From Eptesicus fuscus (lineage: Eukaryota > Chordata > Mammalia > Chiroptera > Vespertilionidae): 64,000 bases of DNA. Numbering within the stretch: position 1 is the stretch's first letter; each line of letters begins with the position of its first letter. The notes under the pieces are model-generated. The model had not been told where the DNA came from, ran no database searches, and saw only the letters and a program-made list of their open reading frames with translations. The position numbers and the translations under genes are program-made. Below are positions 24,401-36,300 of this stretch, one piece after another. The stretch lies in contig NC_072475.1 of the NCBI RefSeq assembly GCF_027574615.1, forward strand, positions 23,962,001 through 24,026,000, in the 5' to 3' direction.

Positions 24401-27400
24401 ATCACTGATCTGCTGCCTCCTGCACAACCCTTACTGGGAATCGAGCCTACAACCTGGGCAAGTGCCCAGACCAGGAATCGAACCCTGACCTCCTGGTTCA
24501 TAGGTTGATGCTCAACCACTGAGCCATGCCACCTGGGCTCATTTTAAATAGCCAAATAATTGCATGAAACAGAAAAACTTGCCCAGCCAGCATGGCTCAG
24601 TGGTTGAGTGTCAACCCATGAACCAAGAGGATACCAGTTTGATTCCCGGTCAGGGCACATGCCTGGATTGCGGGCTCGATTCCCCGTAGGGGGCATGCAG
24701 TAGGAAGCCCACTGATGTTTGTCTCTCATCGATGTTTCTATCTCTCTCTTTCCCTCTCCCTTCTTCTCTCTCTTAAATCAATAAAAACGTATTTTTTAAA
24801 GAAGAAAAACTTGTCCTATAAATCAAGCAAATAAAAACTATGCCCCACTCAGTTATAAGATGAATAATTTCTGAGGATCTAATGTACAGCATGGTGACTA
24901 TAGCTAATAATACCGTACAGTATTATATACTTAAAATTTGCTAAGAGAGTAAATCTTAAGTGTTCTCGCCACTAAAATAAAAAGTAACTGTGAGGTGATG
25001 AATGGGTTAACTTGATTGATAAATATTTCATAATGTACATGTATACCAAATCATGTTGTACCCTTTAGTATATTCAATTTTATCTGTCAAATATCTCTCA
25101 ACAGAACTGGAAAAAATTGTATCTCGATGTAGTTAGGTTTTAAAAATAATTCCAGAGCCTCACTTATTTTGGTGTTGACTTGATAAAAATAACAAACATC
25201 TCTATAGCAATATACAGTAAAACCATACATGTTATCCTTACAGTCTCCTGCTCTAGAAAGTGTAAGATAGATATCTTATTTCATTTTACAGAGAGTTTGT
25301 CTGCTTTTATAGATTCATACCTTCTTACAAGAATAGTAAAAGAAAAGGTACTTTGGTGAAAGGGTTAATTTGGAGACTTATGTAAGGTTTCTGACTGCTT
25401 GAGATCTTGTCTCATATAATTTGAGTCTGGGCTTTTAAACTTATATTTGTGAATTCTCGTTGGACTTGCATTTTGAACTACGAATTCCATCTTCTGGCTC
25501 CTTAGAGTATTGTTAAATGTTTTAAATCTCCATTGTGTTTTCACAACCTTTGAGCCTTGGTCTCTGCCATTTAGTTGAAAGACACTAAGTTGAGACCTGC
25601 CTCTAATGACTGAACTGGAGGTGCTTCACCCCGGAAATAGCTAAAAACCGTGAAGCCAATGAACGCACAGCACACATGGACATTCACAATTCCATTCATT
25701 CATGCAATGCTCACTGTCTCCTACACGAGGCTCCATGCTCAGTGCTATGGGAAATGTGAAGATGGACAGGTATGGCCCTACCTTTAAGGACTGCAAGGAA
25801 CCCCCTACCTCACAGTTCTCCTGAGTGAAGGGAAGAAGTGGGGAATCAAATGGGAAAATAGGCCAGGGCAGGCCAAGGAGGACCCTTATCCAGGCCCGAG
25901 GGCAAGGCGCTGGGACACAGGCGCCCACAACTGGGTGTGGCGCTAGGAACACCGATCCAAGAGCATGTGTGATGGATGAACATCGACGGGAGAGCCCAGG
26001 GAAATAACTGGTGGCCACTGAGGGCAGTGTTACAAACCTGAAGTGTCAACCTGCTTCATTCTTTTAGCATTGACCTCCTCTTCAGGTAGAGTGCTACTTA
26101 CTTTACGTCGCCTTTTACCTTAAAAAAGAAAAAAGAATCAACAAGTTTGCTTTCCATCATGTTTATTACCTTCAATCTGGATTTTTTTTTTAAAAAAAGA
26201 GTCATCATTGAGGTAGAAAACAATTGAAAATGGATTCCAAGATTGTTCAGATGATTAACAGAGTTACAGAGCACTTAACAGATCCATAATGCCACCACCT
26301 CGGCGCAGCAAAATACAAATCCTAGCGGATGGGAGGGACACAGAGTGGGCACAACTCGCTTACTGTCCAGTTACCAGCACTTACCACTTGTGCTGCTTTT
26401 TGAAACGTTCTGACTCTGATCATGTTGAACCCAGTCACCTGTTAAAGTACAGAAAGCATCACTTAGAAAAACTGGTATGAAATCAGAATTCAAGAAATCA
26501 ACTTGTGAAAGTGTGTGAAGCTCTAGGGCAGGGGTCCTCAAACTTTTTAAACAGGGGGCCAGTTCACTGTCCCTCAGACCGTTGGAGGGGAGTCGGAGAG
26601 TGAGGCGCACATTCCACACATGCGCACTGCGGGCCCGGGACGAGTCGGCTGCTAAGCAGGACAGGCAGCGGCGGCAAAAACACCCGGCGGGCCGGATAAA
26701 TGTCCTCGGCGGGCCGCATGTGGCCCGCGGGCCGTAGTTTGAGGACCCCTGCTCTAGGGTCTTGGCAACCTCTCTGAAGTTCACATATGAGTTTGGGGCT
26801 TCACTTGGTATGTGCACAAAAGCACTGGGCTTGAATTTTTGAGATAAATAATGAGCAGGAGAGGATGTTAAAGGGGAGCGGGGCGCTGTCAGAGGGCTTC
26901 CCAGCCCCAAGAATTTGAACGGGGGGTCACAGGGGCAATGGGGCCCCCCAGCAGAGCTGTAATCGCAGAGAGCGAGAACTATCCGTTGAAGACCAAAAAG
27001 GCAGAGTCAGCCAATGAGACATGCAGTCAGCCAAAGTGCAGAGCTACATCCAGGGCATGTTACAATACCCCTAAGATATCTGAGATCCAAACCTCAGAAC
27101 GGTAAGAAAACAACAACTCCACTGGCCAACTCCCCCCACTGTCTGAAGTCTCCACAGACGCGCTGAGCCACCCACTGACCCCCAGGATCTGGACGTGGGT
27201 GCCTGAGAACCAGGGCCGCACTTCTGTCCCAGGAGCGGCGCCTTTCCCTCCATCGGATCTTTAAATGTTATGCTGACGGGACAATTACTCTATTTGCTTT
27301 CCCAGCCCCACCACCCACACCCCAGCTTTCCTTTAAGATATAAAACACTTACATTCTCTCAGTTTCGCTTTCCACACAATCTCGTCGGAATCCATTTCGA

Positions 27401-30326
27401 CCAACAGTAATTTAAACTCCATTGGTTGCTCCAAATAAACTTCAATATAACTTTTCAGTTTTAAAAGGGAACCATCCACAAATTCAATTTCCTTAAAAAA
27501 AAAAAAAGAAAGTGATTTTTTTTTTTTTTCATGGAAAAGTTGTATTCACTCATTGACGACAAAATGTCGCCAATGGGTGTCCAAAATAACAAATGATGAC
27601 AATTGTTAGACAGGTCAATGCTTGCTTACTTACTTGATTGCTCACCGACACCTTGGCCCCGGAAATCCCATTCCTGAATCAAACGCCCTCTTATTCTCTG
27701 GCTTCTAGGCCCCCCTCACTCCAACTTCCTTTTCTGCTACATTTTCCTAAAGCTTAACTTTTCAGCCCTTTCCTGATTTCATGTTTCCTGTTCCCAAACT
27801 AGAACGTGTGCTCACCCACCAGCCGCCCTTTCGTCAGTGCGTCTGAACTTCCTCCCCCTCTCTGGCTTAGATCACGCCACGCAATCTGGATGGAGCAGAT
27901 TCAACAACAGGTACAGACTATGCTGTGTGTTTTACCCACACTTCCTCACTGAACACCTTCCCCCACCAAACCCTCTTTCTGCTGTTTTACGGGTAGAGAA
28001 TCTCAGAGAAGCAAATTAACTTGCCCAACTTCACATGTAGGAAGTGGCAGAATTTAATGTGCGCCCGCACCTCCTGACGCCAAAGCGTGCGCTCTTAACC
28101 GCTACACAGCCGCCTCCTGCCTTACACCTCCGCTGCTCCTCTCCAGGCTGCCTAGCGAGTCTGGAGGGAGAAATGCATTTTTTTTAAAAGTACAACCCGT
28201 GCGTTGTTTTAGTGCATTTCACTGATATTACGTTCTTTACAAGCTGAAGGTCTGTAGCAACCCTACTGGCGCCATTTTCCCAAAGGCATTTATTTGCTCA
28301 CTTCGAGTCTCTGTGTCACGTTTTGGAAATTCTCACAGTTCAGACTCCTTCATTATTATTATACTGGAGGCCCGATGCACGAAGATTCGTGCAAGAATGG
28401 GCCTTCCTTCCCCTGGCTGCCGGCACCGGCTTCCCTCCGGCACCCAGGACCCGGGCTGCTTCGCTCCGGCCGCCACCGCCACCCACCGGACCCGGGCTGA
28501 GGCGGTCAATGCCACCTCATGGCGACCGGTCGTCTGGTCGTTTTGGTCGTGACGCCTCTTGGCCTTTTATTATTATGATTTGCGATGGTAATCATGATCT
28601 TTGATGTTATAATTGTTTATAATTGTATTATAATTAGTATTATAATTGTTAGTATTATAATTATATTATTAGTATATAATTAGTATTATAATTATATTAT
28701 AATTGTTTGGGGGCATCACGAATTTAATCGATAAGTATGTATGTGTTCTGACTGCTCCAACAACTGGCTGTTTCCCTACTTTTCTCCCTCTCCTCAGGCT
28801 TCCCTATTCCCTGAGACACAACCATATTGAAAATAGGCCAATTAATAACCCGACTATGGCCTCTAAATGTTCAAATGAAAGGGAGAGTCATACATCTCTC
28901 ACTTTAAATCAAAAACTTGAAATCTTAGTGAGGAAGGCATGTTGAAAGCCAACCCAGGCCAAAAACAAGGTCTCTTGCACCAAACAGTCAAGTTGTGACT
29001 GCAAAGGAAAAGTTCTTCATGGAAATTGAAAATGCTCTTCCAGTGAACACACGAAGGGTTAAGAACGTGAAACAGCCTTGTTGCTGATAGGGAAAACGTT
29101 CTCATGTTCTGGATAGAAGACCAAACCAGCCACAACGTTTTCTTAAGCCAAAGCCTAATCCAGAGCAGGGCCCTAACTCTATTCTATTCTACGAAGGCCG
29201 AGAGAGGTGAGGAAGCTGCAGAGGTTTAAGGAAAGAAGCCATTTCCATAACATAAAAGTGCAAGGTGAAGCAGCAAGTGCTGATCTAAAAGCTGCAGCAA
29301 GTCATCCAGAAAAATCTAGACACGATCATTAATGAAGATGGCTACACCAAACAACAGGTTTCAGTGTAGACAAAACAGCCTTCCACTGGAAGAAGGTGCC
29401 ATCAGGACTTTGATGGCGAGAGAGGAGAAGTCAATGCCTGACTTCAAATCTTCAAAGGACAGGCTGACTCCTTTGTTGGAGGCTAATGCAGCTGCTGACG
29501 TGAAGGTGAAACCAACGCTCATTTACCATTCTGAAGATCCCGGGGCCCTTAAGGATTATGCTAAATCTACCCTGCCTGTGCTCTGGAACAACAAAGCCTG
29601 GAAGGCAGCACAGCTGACTACAACATGGCTTACTGAATATTTTAGTCCACTATTGAGACTTATTGCTCAGGAAAAAAAAAAAAAGATTCCTTTAAAAATA
29701 TTGCCACTTAAGTATGGAATCTCAAAGGGAAGGTGGGGGAGGACAGGTGGGTGGGAGGTAATCAACCAGGGACCTTGAATGCATATATGCATACCCATGG
29801 ACGCAGACAGTGGGGTGCTAAAGGCCTGGGGCAGGGAGGGGGGAATACAGGGGCGGGCTGGAGTCAATGGGGGAAATAGAGGTCATATGTAATACTTTCA
29901 ACAACAAAAGTATTGAAACAACAAAAGATGGAAATGCATAATGAGATTAATGTTCCCATGCCTACTAACACAACACCCATTCTGCAGCCCATGGATTAGG
30001 AAGTAATTTCTACTTTCAAGTCTTATTATGTAAAAAATACATTTCCTGCCCTAGCCAGGGTTTGGCTCAGCAGATAAGAGCTTTGGACTGCAGACCGAAG
30101 GGTCCCGGGTTTGATTCTGTTCAAAGGCACGTACCTTAGTTGCAGGCTCCTCCCTGGCCAGGCCCTGGTCAGGGCACATTTGGGAGGCAACCAATCGATG
30201 TGTCTCTCTCACAACGATGTTTCTCTCTGTCTTTCCCTCTCTCTTCCACTCTCCCTAAAAATCAATGGAAAAATATCCTCAGGTGAGGATTAACAACAAC
30301 AACAACAACAACAACAAAATAAAAAA

Positions 30327-30367
<41 letters not shown>

Positions 30368-33300
30368 TATGTAATAAAAAGGTAATATGCAAATTGACCA
30401 TCATTTCAACACATAAGATGGTCACCCCCATGTGGTCAAAGATGTCCACCCCCATGTGGACACAAGATGGCTGCCACAAGATGGCCTGCAGGGGAGGGCA
30501 GTTGTGGGCAATCAGGCCAGCAGGGGAGGGCAGTTGGGAGGGACCAGGCCTGCAGGGGAGAACAGGGGCAATCGGGCTGGCAGGGGAGCAGTTAGGCATC
30601 TATCAGGCTGGCAGGGGAGTGGTTAGGGGATGATCAGGCTGGCAGGCAGAAGGGGTTAGGGGCAATTAGGCAGACAGGCAGGTGAGCAGTTGGGAGCCAG
30701 TAGTACTGAATTGTGAGATGGATGTCCAACTGCCCATTTAGGGATCACCACCGGGATCGGGGCTAAACAGGCAGTCAAACATCCCTCAAGGGGTCCCAGA
30801 TTGGAGAGGGTGCAGGCTGGGCTGTGGGACACCCCACCCCCATGCACGAATTTCGTGCACTGGGCTTCTAGTCCTATATAATAAAAGCCTAATATGCAAA
30901 TCGACCAAACAGCAGAATGACTGATGGAACGACTGGTCGTTATGACGTGCACTGACCACCAGGGGGCAGATGCTCAACACAGGAGCTGCCCCCAGCCCAC
31001 AGGCTCCAGGCCAGCCAAAGTGGATGCCAGCCGGGGCCCCCCTATCACTCCGCCAGTCACCCCACATATCAGCCCTAATTACCAGCCAGGCCTAGGACCC
31101 TACCCTTGCACGATTTCATGCACCGGGCACACATTTCCTAAGGATATAGCTGCCATAGACTGATTTCCTCTGATGGATCCGGGGGAAATAAATTGAAAAC
31201 CTCCCAGAAAGAATTCATCATTCTAGATATCATTTAACAACATTCATGATTCCTGGGAAGAGGTCAAAATTCAGCATTCAGCCCTAACCGGTGTGGCTCA
31301 GTGGATAGAGCATCGACCTGTGGACTGAAGGGTCCCAGGTTCGATTCCGGTCAAGGGCATGTACCTTGGTTGCGGGCACATCCCCAGTCGGGGGTGTGCA
31401 AGAGGCAGCTGATCGATGTCTCTCTCTCATCGATGTTTCTGACTCTCTGTCCCTCTCCCTTCCTCTCTATAAAAAATCAATAAAATATATTTTTTTAAAA
31501 ATATATCAGCATTCATGGAGTTTGGAAGAAGTTGATTCCAACCCTCAGGGATGACTTTGAGGGTTCAAGACTTCAGGGGAGGAAGTAACCGTAGGTATGG
31601 TGGAAATAGCAACAGAAGTGGAATTAAATGACAAGGCAGAAGATGTGACTGAATTGCTGCAATCTCATGATAACACTTTAACAAATGACAAGTTGGATGA
31701 ACAAAGAAAATGCTTCCTTGAGATGGAATCCATTCCTGGTGAAGATGCTGTGCAGAGTGTTGAAATGACAACAAAGGATTTGGATATTACATAAACTTAC
31801 GTTATAAAGCAGTGCTAGGGTTTGAGAGGATTGACTCCAATTCTGAAAGAAGTTCTACTGTGGGTGAAATGCTATTAAACGGCATTGCATGCTACAGAGA
31901 AATCTTTCATGAAAAGAAGAATCAATCTATGTGGCAAACTTCATTATTGTCTTATTTTAAAAAACTAAACCCTAGCTGGTTTGGCTCAGTAGATAAGAGC
32001 ATTGGCCTGCGGACTGAAGGATCCCAGGTTCGATTCCAGTCAAGGGCATATGCCTGGGTTGTGGGCTCAATCCCCAGTAGGGGACGTGCAGGAGGCAGCC
32101 GATCGATGATTCTATCATTGATGTTTCTCTCTCTCTCTCCCTCTCCCTTCCTCTCTGAAATCAATAAAAATATATATTTTAAAAAAACAACCTAAGACAA
32201 CAGGCACCCCAACTTTCAGCAACTTCCACCCTGACCATTCAGCAGCCATCAACACTGAGGCAAGACCCTCCACCAGCAAAAACATTTTGACTTGCTGATG
32301 GTTAGCATTTTTTAAGCAAGAAAGTATTTTTTAATTAAGTATGTACATTATTTATTTATTTATTTTTTTTATTGATTTCAGATAGGAAGGGAGAGGAAAA
32401 GAAAGATAGAAACATCAATGATGAGAGAATCATTGATCGGCTGCCTCCTGCATGCCCTGCACTGGGGAAGAGCCTGCAACCCAGGCATGTGCCCTTGACC
32501 GGGAATCAAACCATGACCTCTTGGTTCATAACTCGGTGCTCAACCACTGCGCCACGCCAGCCGGGCTGTACATTGGTTTTTTTAGACATAATACTATTGC
32601 ACACTTAATACTGACTATAATACAGTATGAACATAACTTCTATATGCACTGGGAAACCAAAACACTTGTGACTCACTTCATTGCGAGCTTCACCTTATTG
32701 TGTTGAATCTAAAACACAACCTGCAGTATCTCGTTGCCTTTGTATCACTAAATCACCCACGGCCTTGCCATCATAAACCAACGGCTTTGACCGGCCCCTC
32801 TCCCCTTCCATTCCAAATCACTAGCTTTATCCTCACGATCCTCAAAGGGTCACCAGGGCCCATAAAGAGAAGATAGCGCCCTCCCTTGGCCCCACTCTCC
32901 CCAAAGCCCTGTGTGTTCCCCTCCCTGCAACGACCCCCATGCCAAGCCCTGCTGCACATCCCATCTCCTCACTTAGGCACTGCTGTTCCCTCCCCCAGTG
33001 ATTCCCTCACCCTCCAAACCCAAACCAAATGTCACCACGTGGGAACCTTCCTGAAAACCCGCTGCACTTTGCACCCATCTCGATGGTAATACCGCATTAT
33101 GTGAAAATTACCTCTTTACAGAAATGCAGCATTTCTCCCTCTACGCTGGTGTCTTTGGAGGGAATAGCTCATGACTGACTGGCTTTTTTCATTCTTAGCT
33201 CTTATCCCAGGCCTACTTGGAATAGTCACTCCTCACAAATGTCAGTTAAAGAAATCATGAATGGTATAAAACGAATAAGAACACCTTCAGATTTACTCAG

Positions 33301-36300
33301 TTTTACAAATTTCAGAGTGCCCCCCAAACCACTTATACGACCCTCTGAGCAATCCTGGGAGATTATCCCCATTTTTAAATGCCTGAAATTTGGTTAAGAG
33401 AGCACACGCAGCTCGTGACAGAACTAGACTATTTAAAGTCCCCAGCCACCACCATCTTGGTAAGGAAAACCTTGTGGGACCATGGCGGTGTCTTTCTGGG
33501 CAGACCCATGCCCTCACTATGCGTTATCCCCTCTCTGCGTGGCTCTTAACCTTGGCGGCACATCACAGTCACCGTGGGAGCTTTCACAAGCCCGATGCCC
33601 AGGCCATTCCCAGAGCAGTAAGTCACGATCTCTGGAGGCCACAGACTTCTTTCAACCTCCTCAGGGATTCCATTATGCAGCGAAGGCCAAGAATCACTGT
33701 CCTAAGCAAACCCTCCAGATCGAATTGCCCCTTCCGGACAAGGCTGCAGTCTGCGTCTTGTCATTGACTGGAGGTACCGTCTGCTAGGGCTTGATCAGAA
33801 TCCGTGATATGACCGTGGCATTAGGAGCCAAGGGCAGAGGGGGCTCGGGGCCAGGCTCCCTGCTGCCCAGGTGTGCGATTTGATCACATGCCTGCTCTGC
33901 ACATTCGTTTCCACAGCTGCACTGTCGTAAGGCTCAAAGGACATGGGTGCAAAGAGACCCTTGGAAATAAAATAAGATGGTCTGTGTTCCAAAGTTACGG
34001 AAAACTGACAACCTGATTGCTCCAAAGAGCACGAGGCCCCTGATAATACAACAGAATAATGCAACATAGATCATTACAATTAGCTCTCTCTTGCTTCCTA
34101 TTTTAATATAATAAGATCAAAACAGGTTTTCGACCTTTCGTATACTATAAAAGGAACAGAGAGAGGTGTTCAAAAGGAATTTCTACACAGACGGCTAGGC
34201 TAGATAAGCTACGGCACACATTCAGAGCACATAATGAAAATACGTTTTAAGAATAACTCAGTCATTTACGAGAAACTGAAATCACTTACAGATGCCATGG
34301 TGTGTACAGCGAATAGTTTAAATCAAAATGGCAATATGTTCCCATAACTATTTTTCAAATGCCTTCCAGTAAGAAAAGCCCAAACTCCCTTGTTAGCAAT
34401 TCCTTTCCATTAACCTTAAATTCTCTGTAACTTAAAATAAAACTTGAGTTTTTCATTCCTTTGATGCTAACACTAAAGAATTTAATGAAACATTCAAGAA
34501 AATTTAAAACCCTTTAAAAGGGAAAGTGATCGGCTAGTCTATCTTTGCAATGGTTGCAGACTAATCCTTAAATTCAAAGCATCTTTGGGCCCTAGCCGGT
34601 TTAGCTCAGTGGGTAGAGCATCGGCCTATGGACCAAAGGGTCCTGGGTTCGACTCCGATCAAGGGCACATACAGGATCCTCCCCGGCCCGGGCCCTGGTC
34701 AGGCCTCATGCAGGAGGCAACTAATCGATGTGTTCCTCTCACATTAATATTTCTCCCTGTCTTACCCTCTCTCTAAAAATCAATGGAAAAATATCCTCAG
34801 GTGAGGATTTAAAAAAAAAAAAAAGCATCTTTGGAATAAGCTACAAGATTAGCAAGATGACTGTTTTCGTATAAGTAGGAAATAAAAAACGAGAACAAAA
34901 TGGATTCCTTTTCACCATTTTAATGGATTCAAAATACCATAGCTAAGAAATATCCATCCCTCCCTGTTATTACACTCCAGGTTGGTGTATAAAATATGTA
35001 CCTCAGGGATGATGTCTGCTTCCGGTTCACTGACCAGTCTGTACTTCTTCCCATTCTGCAATAACTTCAGGCACACAGGAGGCTTGTCGATTTTCATGAA
35101 TTTCTTAGAGGAGTGCTTGACAGCCTTGGCAATATCCTAAAGATGGAAATAGGTTTTGGTTGTGAAACGCACCAGCAACAACTCTAAGAGACCTAGCCGT
35201 GCAGGGCCAGGCTGCAGGTGCCTCATTTCCTCCTCCCAAGTGCCGGCCCGAGTGACTTCCTTGGTGCTCTCAGAAGAAATGCTGAAGCTCAGGCGCCTTC
35301 AGTCTGCACCGTGGGCTCCTGCATCTCCAAACATCCTTCTGTAAAAGCCCGACAGCTAAAAGCAGCACAGGTAGCCCGCGGGGCATCGACTTGCTTCTGG
35401 AGAACCTGACAAACTTAAGTTAGCACCAGCATCTACATCTGTGCTTGTTACGTGCCCACCACGGGGATGGAAAGCAACTGTTTTAGGGCTGGGCCCAGTT
35501 TACTCAGCGTTGTTTCTCCCCAGCACTTCGTTTCCAGCTGGTTGTCACAACTACCCCCCTGGAGGGGACACTGATTTTGTATGTATTGCTCGAATGGCCC
35601 CCAAGAGGTTAAAGCAACCTTTGGCCCAGGTTCCCTTGGTAAAGCAGCTGTGCAGCTGACATGAAATGTGGGTTTCCTGTAGGCAAAGGTCAAGGAAACC
35701 TTTTCCTGCACAGGAAAAAAAAAATCCCACGAAGAAGAATGCAAACATAAAACATCTGCCAGACAGGGCTTCCTGCCTGCGCTGGGCGTGCGCCCTATTG
35801 TTCCGGTGGCTCCTCCTCTCCGTTTGCTGACGGGACTGCTTCTTACCCAGCTTCCCAGCAAGCACGGAAAATGCCCTTTTAGTCGACTGAATTTACTTTT
35901 CAAACTACAAAGTTCTTGACTTTGGGTGGTGGGCACACTGCAGTAAACAGATCTTGTACCATAGAAATGTACACTTGAAACCTACATGATCCTATTAATC
36001 AATGTCACCCCAATAAATTTATTTTTTTAAAAAGCTGCCCAGCTCAGCAATTGAATGTCAACCCAGGAACCAAGAGATCACTGGTTCGGTTCCCAATCAA
36101 GGCATATGGCCAGGTTGTGGGCTCAATCATTGATGATTCTCTCTCTTCATTAATGTTTTTCTCTCTCTCTCCCTCTCCCTTGCTCTCTAAAATCAATAGA
36201 AACTTCTTTTTAAAGTTGCCCAGAAATCAACCAACCCACCTTGGGTTTGCTGTAAAAACTAAACCTTTATTATTTTGAACAAAAAAATTTTTTTAAAAAT

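Larger units (their letters stand above)
28780..32735 (+). mobile_element. Dead Tigger1/pogo-type DNA transposon with nested insertions
   Basis: Pieces of one pogo-family transposase lie in order. The DNA-binding start (MASKCSNERESHTSLTLNQK) is near 28854 and the DDE region (TLIYHSEDPGALKDYAKSTL) near 29520. The tail (DVTELLQSHD, CFLEMESIPGEDAV) is near 31640, and IACYREIFHEK-LLSYFKK runs to 31970. The 3' end contains 'gacataatactattgcacac', as in Tigger1. Stops and frameshifts are frequent. The element is cut by an L1 tail (about 29709-29928), a Ves plus two Helitrons (30048-31128), and three more Ves SINEs (31281, 31968, 32361). Confidence 0.9.
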
